Positions 26,228-34,716 of a stretch of 64,000 nt of DNA are shown here, one piece after another (position 1 is the first letter of the stretch; each line of letters starts with the position of its first letter). This DNA is from a bacterium. GTDB taxonomy: Bacteria > Pseudomonadota > Alphaproteobacteria > Caulobacterales > Hyphomonadaceae. Where the stretch lies: NCBI GenBank assembly GCA_016125045.1, contig WGML01000005.1, forward strand, positions 1 through 64,000. The letters run 5' to 3'. The translations under genes and the position numbers were made by a program. Under the pieces are notes generated by a model. The model was not told where the DNA came from, made no database searches, and worked only from the letters and a program-made list of their open reading frames with translations.

Positions 26228-26905
26228 TCAGCTTCCCGCTGAGGCGGCCTGACGTCTGGCGAGCGCATCGAGCGCGGAGCGGGCCTCGGGATCCTGCGGG
26301 GGCGACGCTCCGCCGCCGTTCGCGGACGCACCGTCGCCGTTGGCGCGGGCGCTCACTTCGGTCGATGCGGGCTGGCCTGAGCCGTGGTTTTGGCCGGAGC
26401 CATGGTTTTGGGAGGAGCCGGACGGTCCCCTGCCTCCATTCTCCAGTCCCTCGCCGGGGCGGCGCCGACCGCGTCTGCGGCGGCCGCGATTCTGGGATTC
26501 GGAGGCGACGGCGTCAGGGGCGTCATCATCGCCCTCGTCGCCGTCATCGCCATCGTCGACGCCAGATGCGCCAAGCTCATCATCACCGCGATCATCGACG
26601 ACCTTCATCGGATCGGAAGACTCATCCTGATCACGGGCGCCGTTGTCAGCTTCATCCTGATTGAACTGAAAGCGTTCGCGGGGCGACATGGCGGCCATCA
26701 ACCGAAAGTAATGCTCGGCGTGCTGCATCAGGTTCTCGAAACGGACCCTGTCTCCAGCAGACTGGGCGTCGCGCGCATACTGTGAATACTTTTCATAGAT
26801 TTGCGCAGCGGTTCCGCGAATCTTGACTTCAGGACCATTGCTTTCGAGCGGTCGATTGACCGGGTTGCCACCCGGCTTCCGCCCGCGTCCCCGCTGACGT
26901 TTCAT
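26228..26905 (-). CDS. DUF4167 protein
   Basis: 225 residues. The N-terminal DUF4167 domain (GTAAQIYEKYSQYARDAQSAGDRVRFENLMQHAEHYFRLM, about 30-72) is the family core. The remainder is a disordered, strongly acidic stretch followed by an RGRRRRGRRRPGEG basic block and a Gly/Ser/Asn-rich tail with the repeat NHGSGQ. The mix suggests nucleic-acid or ribosome binding, but the function is not known. It follows prfA-prmC on the same strand in the order usual for alphaproteobacteria. Confidence 0.86.
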   Translation of the reverse strand: MKRQRGRGRKPGGNPVNRPLESNGPEVKIRGTAAQIYEKYSQYARDAQSAGDRVRFENLMQHAEHYFRLMAAMSPRERFQFNQDEADNGARDQDESSDPMKVVDDRGDDELGASGVDDGDDGDEGDDDAPDAVASESQNRGRRRRGRRRPGEGLENGGRGPSGSSQNHGSGQNHGSGQPASTEVSARANGDGASANGGGASPPQDPEARSALDALARRQAASAGS

Positions 26906-27071
26906 GCAAACATCCTGTTCTCGATTACGTCCCGAGGGACGGAAAGGCCCGAAATACCTGCTGAGAGCCTTCGGCTGCTGGCGAAAGAACCTTGGAGCGC
27001 CTGCGGAGCCGCAAGGAGGACGTTAGCGCTTCGCCGACGGCATTCCAAGTGTTTTTGCGCATGACGCGACT

Positions 27072-27989
27072 TCAATTCGACATTCCCTCGGCGCCGGGGC
27101 CCCCGCTGACAGGAAGGGTGCGCGCGCAGATCATCCGGACATGACCAGCCAGATCCCGATGCGAGCGAATCTGCTGGTATTCGGCCGACTTGAAAAGCCC
27201 GAGAACGTCCTGCTCCTGGCCGAGGCCGATCTCGACCGCCAGCCAGCCGCCGGGCGCGAGCAGGCGGCGCGACAGATCGATGATCGGCGCATAGGCGGCA
27301 AGTCCGTCCGGTCCGCCGTCAAGCGCCCCGACCGGATCGAAGAGGCGGACATCGGGGTCAAGCGCCCGGATGTCGTCTGAGCGGATATAGGGTGGATTGG
27401 AGACGACAAGATCGAACGGCCCTTGCGGCAGACCGTTCGCCGTCGACCCCCAGCCGCCGACCTCCAACTCGGCGCGGCCGGAGAGCCCGAGCGCCCGCGC
27501 ATTCCGTCGGGCACAGTCCACCGCTTCGGCCGAGAGGTCGACGCCGCAACCGGTCGCGTCCGGACGAGCGTTGAGAATGGCGAGCAGGATCGCCCCCGAA
27601 CCGACGCCAAGATCGAGAACCCGTCCCGCCCGGGGAAGGGCGTCGACGGCGAAGTCGACAAGAAGCTCCGTATCCGGACGAGGATCAAGCACCGCCTGAT
27701 TGATCGCGAGCTGAACCCCATGAAACGCCCGCCAGCCGCGGATGCGGGCGACGGGCTCCCCGGCCGCACGGCGGGCGACCAGTTCCAGACACCGCTCGCG
27801 GTCGGGAGTGCTCACGAGCCTCGCATCGTCGGCGATGAGGGCTTCGGGAGGCAGCGCGAGCGCGTGGGCGAGGAGAAGGCGCGCATCGCGCAAGGGATCG
27901 TCCACACCCGCCTCGCGCAGGCGGACCGCCGCCTCACGGATCAGGAGCGCCCGGGACTGAAGACCCGCCTCATCCGTCATCACGGTCAC
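27072..27989 (-). CDS. prmC: Release factor glutamine N5-methyltransferase
   Basis: A 305-residue methyltransferase. The SAM loop is [16 protein letters not shown] (about 124-139) and the catalytic NPPY is at residues 198-201. The N-terminal helical domain positions the release factor. It methylates the glutamine of the GGQ motif of RF1 and RF2. Its start overlaps the prfA stop by four bases, so both are cotranslated, a conserved arrangement that pairs enzyme and substrate. Confidence 0.96.
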   Translation of the reverse strand: MTVMTDEAGLQSRALLIREAAVRLREAGVDDPLRDARLLLAHALALPPEALIADDARLVSTPDRERCLELVARRAAGEPVARIRGWRAFHGVQLAINQAVLDPRPDTELLVDFAVDALPRAGRVLDLGVGSGAILLAILNARPDATGCGVDLSAEAVDCARRNARALGLSGRAELEVGGWGSTANGLPQGPFDLVVSNPPYIRSDDIRALDPDVRLFDPVGALDGGPDGLAAYAPIIDLSRRLLAPGGWLAVEIGLGQEQDVLGLFKSAEYQQIRSHRDLAGHVRMICARTLPVSGGPGAEGMSN

Positions 27990-29071
27990 GTCTCGCCGCC
28001 ATCGAGCGCGGCCAGCCGCTCGGCCTGGTCTTCGGCGATGAGCGCATCCAGAAGCTCATCGAGCCCGTCGCCCGTGAGGACGATATCAAGCTTGTGCAGC
28101 GTGAGATTGATCCGGTGATCGGTCACGCGGCCCTGGGGGAAGTTATAGGTGCGGATGCGTTCTGACCGGTCGCCGGAGCCGACCTGAAGCTTGCGCGCCT
28201 GCGCGCGGGCGGCGTCCTTCATTTCGCGCTCGCGCTCATAGAGTCGGATCTTCAGAACCTCCATCGCCTTGGCGCGGTTGTAGTGCTGCGATTTTTCAGA
28301 CGATGTCACGACGATCCCGGTGGGCAGGTGGGTGATGCGCACGGCGGAATCGGTCTTGTTGACGTGCTGTCCGCCCGCGCCGGATGCGCGCATGGGGTCG
28401 ACGCGGATGTGCTGATCGCGCACCTCGATGTCGACGTCTTCGGGGGCGGGCAGCACCGCGACCGTCGCGGCGGAGGTGTGGATCCGGCCGCCGCCCTCGG
28501 TGACAGGGACGCGCTGGACGCGGTGCACACCGCTCTCGAACTTCCACCGCCCGAACACGCCGTCACCGACGACGCTGGCGATCACCTCCTTGAAGCCGCC
28601 GACCTCCCCTTCCGACACGGAGACGATCTCGACCTGCCAGCCGCGGGATGCGGCATAGCGCTGGTACATGCGGAACAGATCGCCCGCGAAGAGCGCCGCC
28701 TCGTCGCCGCCCGTGCCGGCGCGGACTTCAAGAACCGCGTTCGCCGCATCGTCGGCGTCCTTGGGAAGCAACAAGAGCTGCATGTCACGCTCGCGCTCGG
28801 GCAGGATGTCGCGCAGCTCGCCGACCTCCTCGAACGCCAGCTCGGCGAGGTCGGGGTCGTCGGCCCCGGCCGCCACCAGCGCCTCGGCTTCGGCGAGGCG
28901 TGCGCGCATTGAAAGAAGACTGCTCGCCGCGTCGGCCGCCCGCTTGATTTCGGCATGTTCGCGCGACAGGCGCACGATTTCCTTCGGGTCGACGGCCGCG
29001 CCCATCCGCGCCTCGACCTGTTCGAAGCGGTCAATGATCTGTCGCAGTCGAGATTCAGACAGTACGGCCAT
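27986..29071 (-). CDS. prfA: Peptide chain release factor 1
   Basis: 361 residues. The GGQ motif is at 233-235 in [17 protein letters not shown], with Q235 the site methylated by PrmC. The stop-codon-recognition loop and the N-terminal helical domain ([18 protein letters not shown]) are complete. It reads UAA and UAG in the ribosomal A site. I chose ATG 29071 because it gives the standard length; a longer reading from 29143 has no family support. The gene is divergent from the GNAT gene. Confidence 0.96.
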   Translation of the reverse strand: MAVLSESRLRQIIDRFEQVEARMGAAVDPKEIVRLSREHAEIKRAADAASSLLSMRARLAEAEALVAAGADDPDLAELAFEEVGELRDILPERERDMQLLLLPKDADDAANAVLEVRAGTGGDEAALFAGDLFRMYQRYAASRGWQVEIVSVSEGEVGGFKEVIASVVGDGVFGRWKFESGVHRVQRVPVTEGGGRIHTSAATVAVLPAPEDVDIEVRDQHIRVDPMRASGAGGQHVNKTDSAVRITHLPTGIVVTSSEKSQHYNRAKAMEVLKIRLYEREREMKDAARAQARKLQVGSGDRSERIRTYNFPQGRVTDHRINLTLHKLDIVLTGDGLDELLDALIAEDQAERLAALDGGET

Positions 29072-29205
29072 TCTGCATCCGGAAGGTGGGCGCCGCGCGC
29101 ATCGGCTTGCGCCTGCGGTCACAATCGGCGGATATGCGGCCAAGCGGCGATGAGGTCCAGCCCTGTGGTGGAAACCGGGGGACGCTCGCGAAGGGAGTCA
29201 GGGGA

Positions 29206-29838
29206 TTGGGCGCTCCGTTGAGGACATGGCTCGACGTCTCGCCGGCCGAGGCGCTCGCCATAAGGGAGGCGGTGCGCGCGGCCGACCCGTCCGGGCTGGG
29301 GAGCGGGTGCGTTGTGGCGGAGCAGGCGCATGCGGGCGCCCTCCTGGAGCTGCTTTGCGATGAGCGGGTGTCCGGCCCGATCCACGACTTGCCGCGCCCG
29401 TTCAGCGAGGCATCCATCGCGCGCTGGATCGCCGACGCCGCCACTTTGAAGGCGCAAGGAGACGCGATGCTGGTGCTGACGCTGGACGATCGGACGCGGG
29501 CGGCGTCGTTCTCCCGATTCACGATCTGGCCGGAGCGCGCGGCGGGAGAAATCATCGGCGCTCGTCGGGCGGACCTTCAGGGAGCGGGAACGGGCGGCGC
29601 AGGCGCGGCGCGCAGCTTCGGCTGGATGTTCGATGTGCTGAAACTGAGGCTGATCGCGGTGACCGCGGCGCTCGACAATTTCCGCTCGGCGCGGGTCATC
29701 GAGGCCGCGGGCTTTGTCTATATCGGCGAAACCGACAGCGTGCGTCCGGACGGGGCCGTTCGGCGCTCGCATGCATGGGAGCTGAGCCGGGATGCGTGGA
29801 TGGCGGCGCGCAAGGTGCGCGACAGTCCGCCCGGTTGA
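29206..29838 (+). CDS. GNAT-like acetyltransferase
   Basis: About 210 residues. The first part (WLDVSPAEALAIREAVRAA) and later ARRADLQGAGTGGAGAARSF, a GxGxxGA-type acetyl-CoA loop, then LDNFRSARVIEAAGFVYIGE, match the GNAT fold in the order of RimJ-like enzymes. A TTG start at 29206 is preferred because AAGGGAG lies eight bases upstream; an ATG at 29134 is the longer alternative. The N-terminal half is more divergent than usual. The substrate is unknown, and the gene is alone between prfA and a MAPEG gene. Confidence 0.7.
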   Translation: MGAPLRTWLDVSPAEALAIREAVRAADPSGLGSGCVVAEQAHAGALLELLCDERVSGPIHDLPRPFSEASIARWIADAATLKAQGDAMLVLTLDDRTRAASFSRFTIWPERAAGEIIGARRADLQGAGTGGAGAARSFGWMFDVLKLRLIAVTAALDNFRSARVIEAAGFVYIGETDSVRPDGAVRRSHAWELSRDAWMAARKVRDSPPG

Positions 29839-29854
29839 CCCGGTCGTCTGCGGC

Positions 29855-30274
29855 TCAGGCGGCGAACAGCGCGATCACATTCCGCCCCGCAAGGATCATG
29901 AGGACGATCGAGCCCACGGCGAACACCGAAAACCGCACCGGGACGAAGTTCGCCGTGCACTGCACCATCGAGTGGACGACCCTGACGCCGACATAGGCCC
30001 AGGCGAGACCGACGTTCAGGGGATCGGCGACGCCGACCAGATGGGAGTAGACGCAGAGCGCGTAGAACAGCGTCGGCTGTTCGTGCAGGTGATTGTAGTT
30101 GTCGGCGATCTGTTTGACGGACAGGGGAAGACCGTCGAGGTCCGCCGCCCGTTTCAGCTTGCGGGCGTCGACGCCCATCCGGTTCATCGCCGGAATCCGC
30201 GTCGCGTAGAGCCACACCCAGATGATGAACGTCCAGACGATGAGGGCGAGCATCGGCGTCAAGATCGAGGTCAT
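29855..30274 (-). CDS. MAPEG family membrane protein
   Basis: 139 residues with four hydrophobic segments. The block HLHEQPTLFYALCVY followed by AWAYVGVRVVHSMVQC is typical of the MAPEG superfamily (membrane-associated proteins in eicosanoid and glutathione metabolism). Bacterial members include glutathione S-transferases and peroxidases, but many have no known substrate. AGGA lies nine bases before the start at 30274. The gene converges with the GNAT gene and is 105 bp behind the esterase. Confidence 0.82.
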   Translation of the reverse strand: MTSILTPMLALIVWTFIIWVWLYATRIPAMNRMGVDARKLKRAADLDGLPLSVKQIADNYNHLHEQPTLFYALCVYSHLVGVADPLNVGLAWAYVGVRVVHSMVQCTANFVPVRFSVFAVGSIVLMILAGRNVIALFAA

Positions 30275-30379
30275 TGATAGCGTCCTGCGTGGAGGGTGAT
30301 CCCGCCACGCTTTAGGCTCCGGCGCGCCGCGCGGCAATGCGATGGGCGCGGCCCAAGCCCTCCCTTCGCCGCCGAGGCT

Positions 30380-31663
30380 TCAGAGGCGTCGGTCGAGGAA
30401 GTCGAGAAACGCCGCCCAATCGGCGGACCGGACGCCATGCCCGCCCTCGCGGATGAAGAATTCGAGCACGCCGCCGGAGACCGGCTCGCGCAGGTCGGCC
30501 TGGGTGAGCCCCTCCGCGCCGAGCAGCCGCCAGACGGGATCCGCCCCTTGCAGCGCGCGGAAGGATCCGTTGGGGTCCGACCAGACATCCTTCCAGCCAT
30601 TGCTGACGAAGAGCGGACGCGGCGCCGCGAGCGCGATCAGCTGGTGCTGGTCGACCGGGATGGCGGCCTCATTGTCGGCGTAGGCCGCATAGGCCGGGGC
30701 GAACCAGTGGGGGTAGGATCTGGTGATCTGCGCGACGCTCTCGCCGGCATAGGACCGGGTGAGCGTCGCCCCGCCCTTTCCGGACTGGTGGATGATCGCG
30801 GCCTCGACCCGAGGCTCGAAGGCGGCGGAGATCAGCGCGGCCTTGCCATGCCGGGAGTGTCCATAGATCGCGGTTCTGGACGCATCGATCCGCGGGTCGG
30901 CCTCGAGCACATCAAGCGCCCAGCTGTAGGCGGCGGCCCAGACCGCGAGCGCGCTGGTGGGCGCGGGCGATCCCGCGAGCGCTGGCGCCAGCGCCGCGAG
31001 GTCCGCCTGCGCCCGCTCGGCATTGTCGCCGACGATCTCGGACGGATAGAGCGATGCGTAGGCGTAGCCGCGCGCGAGAATGTCGGCGACAGGGGCCTCG
31101 ATGATGTGCACGCCGAAGATCAGGCGGATCACCCGCGCCATGAAGCCGGTGTTCTCGCAGCCGCCGTCGCCGCGCGGCGGAGCGAGACCGGGAGCGCCCA
31201 TATGGCCCGGATTTCCGCAAAAGCTTTCGGAGAGCAGGAGCGGCGCCGCCCGTGGCGGGCGATCGACATCCGCAAGCGGCTTCGGCAGGGCGAGGGCGAG
31301 CCGGAAGCGCGGGCCGGCGTCGCCGTCGCCGATCGCGATCTCGATTTCCTCAAGGGTTCCGGCGCCCTCGGCGAAAGCCGCATCGATGATCCGGCGCGAC
31401 ACCTCGTGCGCCTTCACGCCGGCCGGAACCGGGCCATAGAGCTGATCCTCGAACGCCCTGCGCAAGAGGGGCGCCCGCCTTTGCGTCCAGTCCGCAGCGG
31501 AAAGGACGGGGCGGTCCTCGCCGAACGCATCGAGGACGGCGGGCCGCGCCGGCTCCATGCCGTCGAGCCGGTTGCTCGCGGTGTTGAGGCCGAGCGGCGT
31601 GCAGCCCGAGAGGCCGGCCGCGAGCGCCAGAACCGCCGCGCGTCTCATGACGCCTGCAAACAT
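30380..31663 (-). CDS. Lipoprotein hydrolase resembling glucuronoyl esterases (CE15-like)
   Basis: A 427-residue alpha/beta-hydrolase. The N-terminus has a lipobox (LSGC), so it is probably a lipoprotein. The nucleophile elbow is GHSRHGKA with Ser at about 270, close to the GCSRxGK of family CE15 glucuronoyl esterases, followed by HQSGKGGATLTR. The likely catalytic histidine is H409 in GGHG. CE15 enzymes cut ester links between lignin and glucuronoxylan, but distant members act on other acyl sugars. The ATG at 31663 has GGAAGGGGG eight bases upstream. No carbohydrate-use cluster is next to it. Confidence 0.7.
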   Translation of the reverse strand: MFAGVMRRAAVLALAAGLSGCTPLGLNTASNRLDGMEPARPAVLDAFGEDRPVLSAADWTQRRAPLLRRAFEDQLYGPVPAGVKAHEVSRRIIDAAFAEGAGTLEEIEIAIGDGDAGPRFRLALALPKPLADVDRPPRAAPLLLSESFCGNPGHMGAPGLAPPRGDGGCENTGFMARVIRLIFGVHIIEAPVADILARGYAYASLYPSEIVGDNAERAQADLAALAPALAGSPAPTSALAVWAAAYSWALDVLEADPRIDASRTAIYGHSRHGKAALISAAFEPRVEAAIIHQSGKGGATLTRSYAGESVAQITRSYPHWFAPAYAAYADNEAAIPVDQHQLIALAAPRPLFVSNGWKDVWSDPNGSFRALQGADPVWRLLGAEGLTQADLREPVSGGVLEFFIREGGHGVRSADWAAFLDFLDRRL

Positions 31664-31819
31664 GGTCACGCCCCCTTCCGGAAGGATGCTCGTCAGGGTT
31701 TGAGCGGATCCCGAGAAAAAAGGCTAAGCACATCAGCGTCGGCGATGTCAGCCGGTTCCCCCGTCAACAGATCGCGACGGCTGGGGAGTCTTCGTTCGCG
31801 GAGGGGTGATCGAAGGCGA

Positions 31820-32203
31820 TCAGGCCGAGAGCGATTTCAGGCGCTCCGCGTCGAGACCGACCGTGACCCGATCGTTGGCGACGATCACCGGCCGCTTGAT
31901 CAGTTCGGGCTTGCGGAGGATGAGCGTGAGCGCCCCTGCATCATCGTCGGCCTCGCCCTGCTCGGACGGCGAAAGGGACCGCCAGGTCGTGGACCGGCGG
32001 TTGACCAGCGTCTCTCGTCCGACCTCGCGCAGCCAGTCCGGCGCGAGGGATACAAGATCGTCCAGCTCGCGAAGGTCAACGAAGGCGGGGTCCCGTCCGG
32101 CCGCGCGCAGGGCGGAGAGCGCCTTGCGGCAGGCGTCGCAGGATTTCAGTCCGTAGACGGTGATGGACGACGCGAGCGCTTTCGGGTCACCGGGCGGCGT
32201 CAT
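31820..32203 (-). CDS. ArsC/Spx family thioredoxin-fold protein
   Basis: 127 residues. [23 protein letters not shown] carries the N-terminal CxxC of the ArsC/Spx/YffB fold, and [15 protein letters not shown] is the conserved C-terminal block including the cis-proline. Family members are arsenate reductases, Spx regulators and YffB-type glutathione-dependent reductases; the sequence length and the Pro-rich block place it nearest YffB. The ATG at 32203 overlaps the ispG stop by four bases, so it is translated in an operon behind ispG. Confidence 0.85.
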   Translation of the reverse strand: MTPPGDPKALASSITVYGLKSCDACRKALSALRAAGRDPAFVDLRELDDLVSLAPDWLREVGRETLVNRRSTTWRSLSPSEQGEADDDAGALTLILRKPELIKRPVIVANDRVTVGLDAERLKSLSA

Positions 32204-33327
32204 GACACGCCCTGAAGCGATTGACGCTCCGCGCGAAGCTGTTCGGCGCGCGCCTCGACCATGCGGACGATGTGGTCGATCATACCGTCATTGCCGAGCT
32301 TGTGGTCCGGCCGGCCCGCGACATACATCATGCCGGAATCCTTGCCGCCGCCGGTGAAACCGAGGTCGGTCATCGCCGCCTCGCCCGGTCCGTTGACGAC
32401 GCACCCGATGATGGAGAGAGAGATCGGCTCCGAAATGTGGGCGAGGCGCGCCTCGAGCGCCTCCACCGTGCGGATGACGTCGAAGCCCTGACGGGCGCAG
32501 GACGGGCACGCGATGATGTTGACCCCCCGCGTGCGCAGGTTGAGCGATTTGAGGATGTCGAATCCGACCTTGATCTCCTCCACCGGATCGGCCGAGAGCG
32601 ACACCCGGATCGTGTCGCCGATCCCCGCCCAGAGCAGCGAGCCCATGCCGATCGCTGACTTCACAGCCCCCGTCCGCATGCCGCCGGCCTCCGTCACCCC
32701 AAGATGGAGCGGAGCGTCCGTCGCTTCGGCGAGCATCTGATAGGCGGCCACGGTGAGGAAGACGTCCGACGCCTTCACCGAAATCTTGTACTCGCGGAAA
32801 TCATGCTCCTCGAGCAGCCGGGCGTGATCAAGCGCGCTCTCGACCATCGCTTCGGGGCAAGGCTCGCCGTATTTCTCAAGGAGGTGTCGCTCGAGCGAGC
32901 CGCCATTGACGCCGATGCGGATCGAGCAGCCATGGTCCTTCGCCGCCTGCACGACATCACGGACGCGCTGCGCCGACCCGATATTGCCCGGATTGATGCG
33001 CAGGCACGCCGCCCCGGCCTCGGCCGCCTCGATCGCCCGGCGATAGTGAAAATGAATGTCGGCGACGAGCGGCGCCTTCGCCTCGCGGGCGATCTCGCGG
33101 AAGGCGGCGGTCGACTCCTCCGTCGGACAGGACACGCGGATGATGTCCGCCCCCGCCTCCTCCAGTTGGCGGATCTGGTCGATCGTCGCGCCCACATCCT
33201 CGGTCGGGGTGTTGGTCATCGACTGGACGGAGATCGGCGCGTCCCCGCCGACCTCAATCTGGCCGACGCGAATTTTTCGTGAGCGGCGGCGCTCGATCGA
33301 GCGCCAGGGTCTGACCGGATTGTGCAT
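32200..33327 (-). CDS. ispG: 4-hydroxy-3-methylbut-2-enyl-diphosphate synthase
   Basis: A 375-residue [4Fe-4S] enzyme of the MEP (non-mevalonate) isoprenoid pathway that converts MEcPP to HMBPP. The TIM-barrel part opens [24 protein letters not shown], and the Fe-S cysteines are in ACPSCAR and [10 protein letters not shown]. It matches the usual length of the bacterial two-domain form. I chose ATG 33327; a GTG at 33336 lies in frame. It follows the RodZ-like gene on the same strand, a neighbourhood common in alphaproteobacteria. Confidence 0.96.
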   Translation of the reverse strand: MHNPVRPWRSIERRRSRKIRVGQIEVGGDAPISVQSMTNTPTEDVGATIDQIRQLEEAGADIIRVSCPTEESTAAFREIAREAKAPLVADIHFHYRRAIEAAEAGAACLRINPGNIGSAQRVRDVVQAAKDHGCSIRIGVNGGSLERHLLEKYGEPCPEAMVESALDHARLLEEHDFREYKISVKASDVFLTVAAYQMLAEATDAPLHLGVTEAGGMRTGAVKSAIGMGSLLWAGIGDTIRVSLSADPVEEIKVGFDILKSLNLRTRGVNIIACPSCARQGFDVIRTVEALEARLAHISEPISLSIIGCVVNGPGEAAMTDLGFTGGGKDSGMMYVAGRPDHKLGNDGMIDHIVRMVEARAEQLRAERQSLQGVS

Positions 33328-33425
33328 CGCCCTCACCCGTTCACGCCGTCGCGGCGAACCGCATTCGCATGAGGTTCATTTGGCCCCTGAGCCCGCGTCC
33401 GTAAAGCCGCGGCGGATCACAACCG

Positions 33426-34607
33426 CTAGAAGGGCGCGCCCGGGGCGGGCTCGATCGCCTCGACCCCACGCTCGATGTCCGCCGGGCCGGTGTTGACGAC
33501 CGCGGGCGGCGCGACCGCCGGGCTCGCTGGAGCGGGCGTTGGAGCCGCCGCGGGAGCGGGTGCACTCGCCGCCGGGCGAGGCGTTGTGCGGCGGGGAGCG
33601 GGCGCGGGAGGAGGCGTCGCCGCGGCCGGATCCGCCGACCCGGAGACCGCGGCCGGCTCGCTCAGCACGGCTTCGCGCTGCAAGGCGAGATCGACGCTCT
33701 GCGCATAGATCGGCCCGCCATCCTCCGACAGCAGACCAAGCGATGCGTCGCCGAGACGCCATTCGAAGGCGTCGCCGTCGCGTGCCGTGATCGTCCAGCC
33801 GGCGCCGACGCGGGGGGCGTAGCTCTCGCCGGCTTCGAAATAGCGCGAGCGGTATTTCGTGCCGTCCGCCGCGCGAACCTCGATCCAGGCCTTGCGCAGC
33901 GCGACAAGCCGAAGCGGCGGGCGTTCTACGGTCGGCCCGACGATCGCGTCGTTCGTCGATTGCTGGATCACCTCCGGCCGGTCGGCCTGAGCGGCGTCCG
34001 CCGGCGCAGGATCGTCCCGGTCGGACGCCGACTGCGTGGCGAGATAGAAGCCGCCGATGGCCGCTGCGACGATCAGGGTCGCAACGCCCGCGACGATCGC
34101 CCCGACCGGAGGCGGCTTGGCGGGCGCGGGCGGCGCAATCTCATGCCGCACGGGATCCGCGAGAAAGCCGGACTCCTCGCGGTACCGCCGAACAATCTCA
34201 GTCGCATCAAGACGAAGGTGACGGGCGTAGCTCGTGATGGCGCCGATGGCGTAGACCGGGGCTTCGAAGGCGTTGGGCGTCATCTCCTCGATCGCACGAA
34301 GGTGCGCCTCGCTGATCCGGGTGACGTGGGCGACATCGGAGAGGTCGAGATTGCGGCTCTCGCGCACGGATCTCAGATAGGGCCCGACGCGCATGGTCGC
34401 GCTGGCGTCATCAACATTGTCAGGATTGTCGGCGTCGGACACGACGCGAAGATGCGGCGCGGATTTCCGGACGGGCCTGGCTTCCGGTTCGGCCGGCGCG
34501 GCGGTCGGGGGCGCGACATCAGAAGGACCTGCCTCCTGAGACGGCGTCAATGCTGCGTCCGCCTCGATCTTGTCTGAACCCGTTCCGTCTTTTATCGCAC
34601 CGCTCAT
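33426..34607 (-). CDS. RodZ-like protein (HTH and DUF4115)
   Basis: 393 residues. After an acid/Pro/Ala-rich N-terminal 65 residues comes a RodZ-type helix-turn-helix (VGPYLRSVRESRNLDLSDVAHVTRISEAHLRAIEE, about 73-107). A single membrane helix (about 167-190) follows, then the periplasmic DUF4115 beta domain (RLVALRKAWIEVRAADG) and a long Pro/Ala-rich tail. RodZ anchors MreB and sets cell shape. The N-terminal extension before the HTH is longer than in E. coli. It lies upstream of ispG on the same strand. Confidence 0.85.
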   Translation of the reverse strand: MSGAIKDGTGSDKIEADAALTPSQEAGPSDVAPPTAAPAEPEARPVRKSAPHLRVVSDADNPDNVDDASATMRVGPYLRSVRESRNLDLSDVAHVTRISEAHLRAIEEMTPNAFEAPVYAIGAITSYARHLRLDATEIVRRYREESGFLADPVRHEIAPPAPAKPPPVGAIVAGVATLIVAAAIGGFYLATQSASDRDDPAPADAAQADRPEVIQQSTNDAIVGPTVERPPLRLVALRKAWIEVRAADGTKYRSRYFEAGESYAPRVGAGWTITARDGDAFEWRLGDASLGLLSEDGGPIYAQSVDLALQREAVLSEPAAVSGSADPAAATPPPAPAPRRTTPRPAASAPAPAAAPTPAPASPAVAPPAVVNTGPADIERGVEAIEPAPGAPF

Positions 34608-34716
34608 GAACTCAACCGCCTCGAAAGGCCCGTCTGTTAAGAACGCACCCTCCGCTTACGCCCACCGCCCTAAAGGATTGGTAAAGACCGTAAGGCCCCC
34701 GCACCTTGCGAACAAC

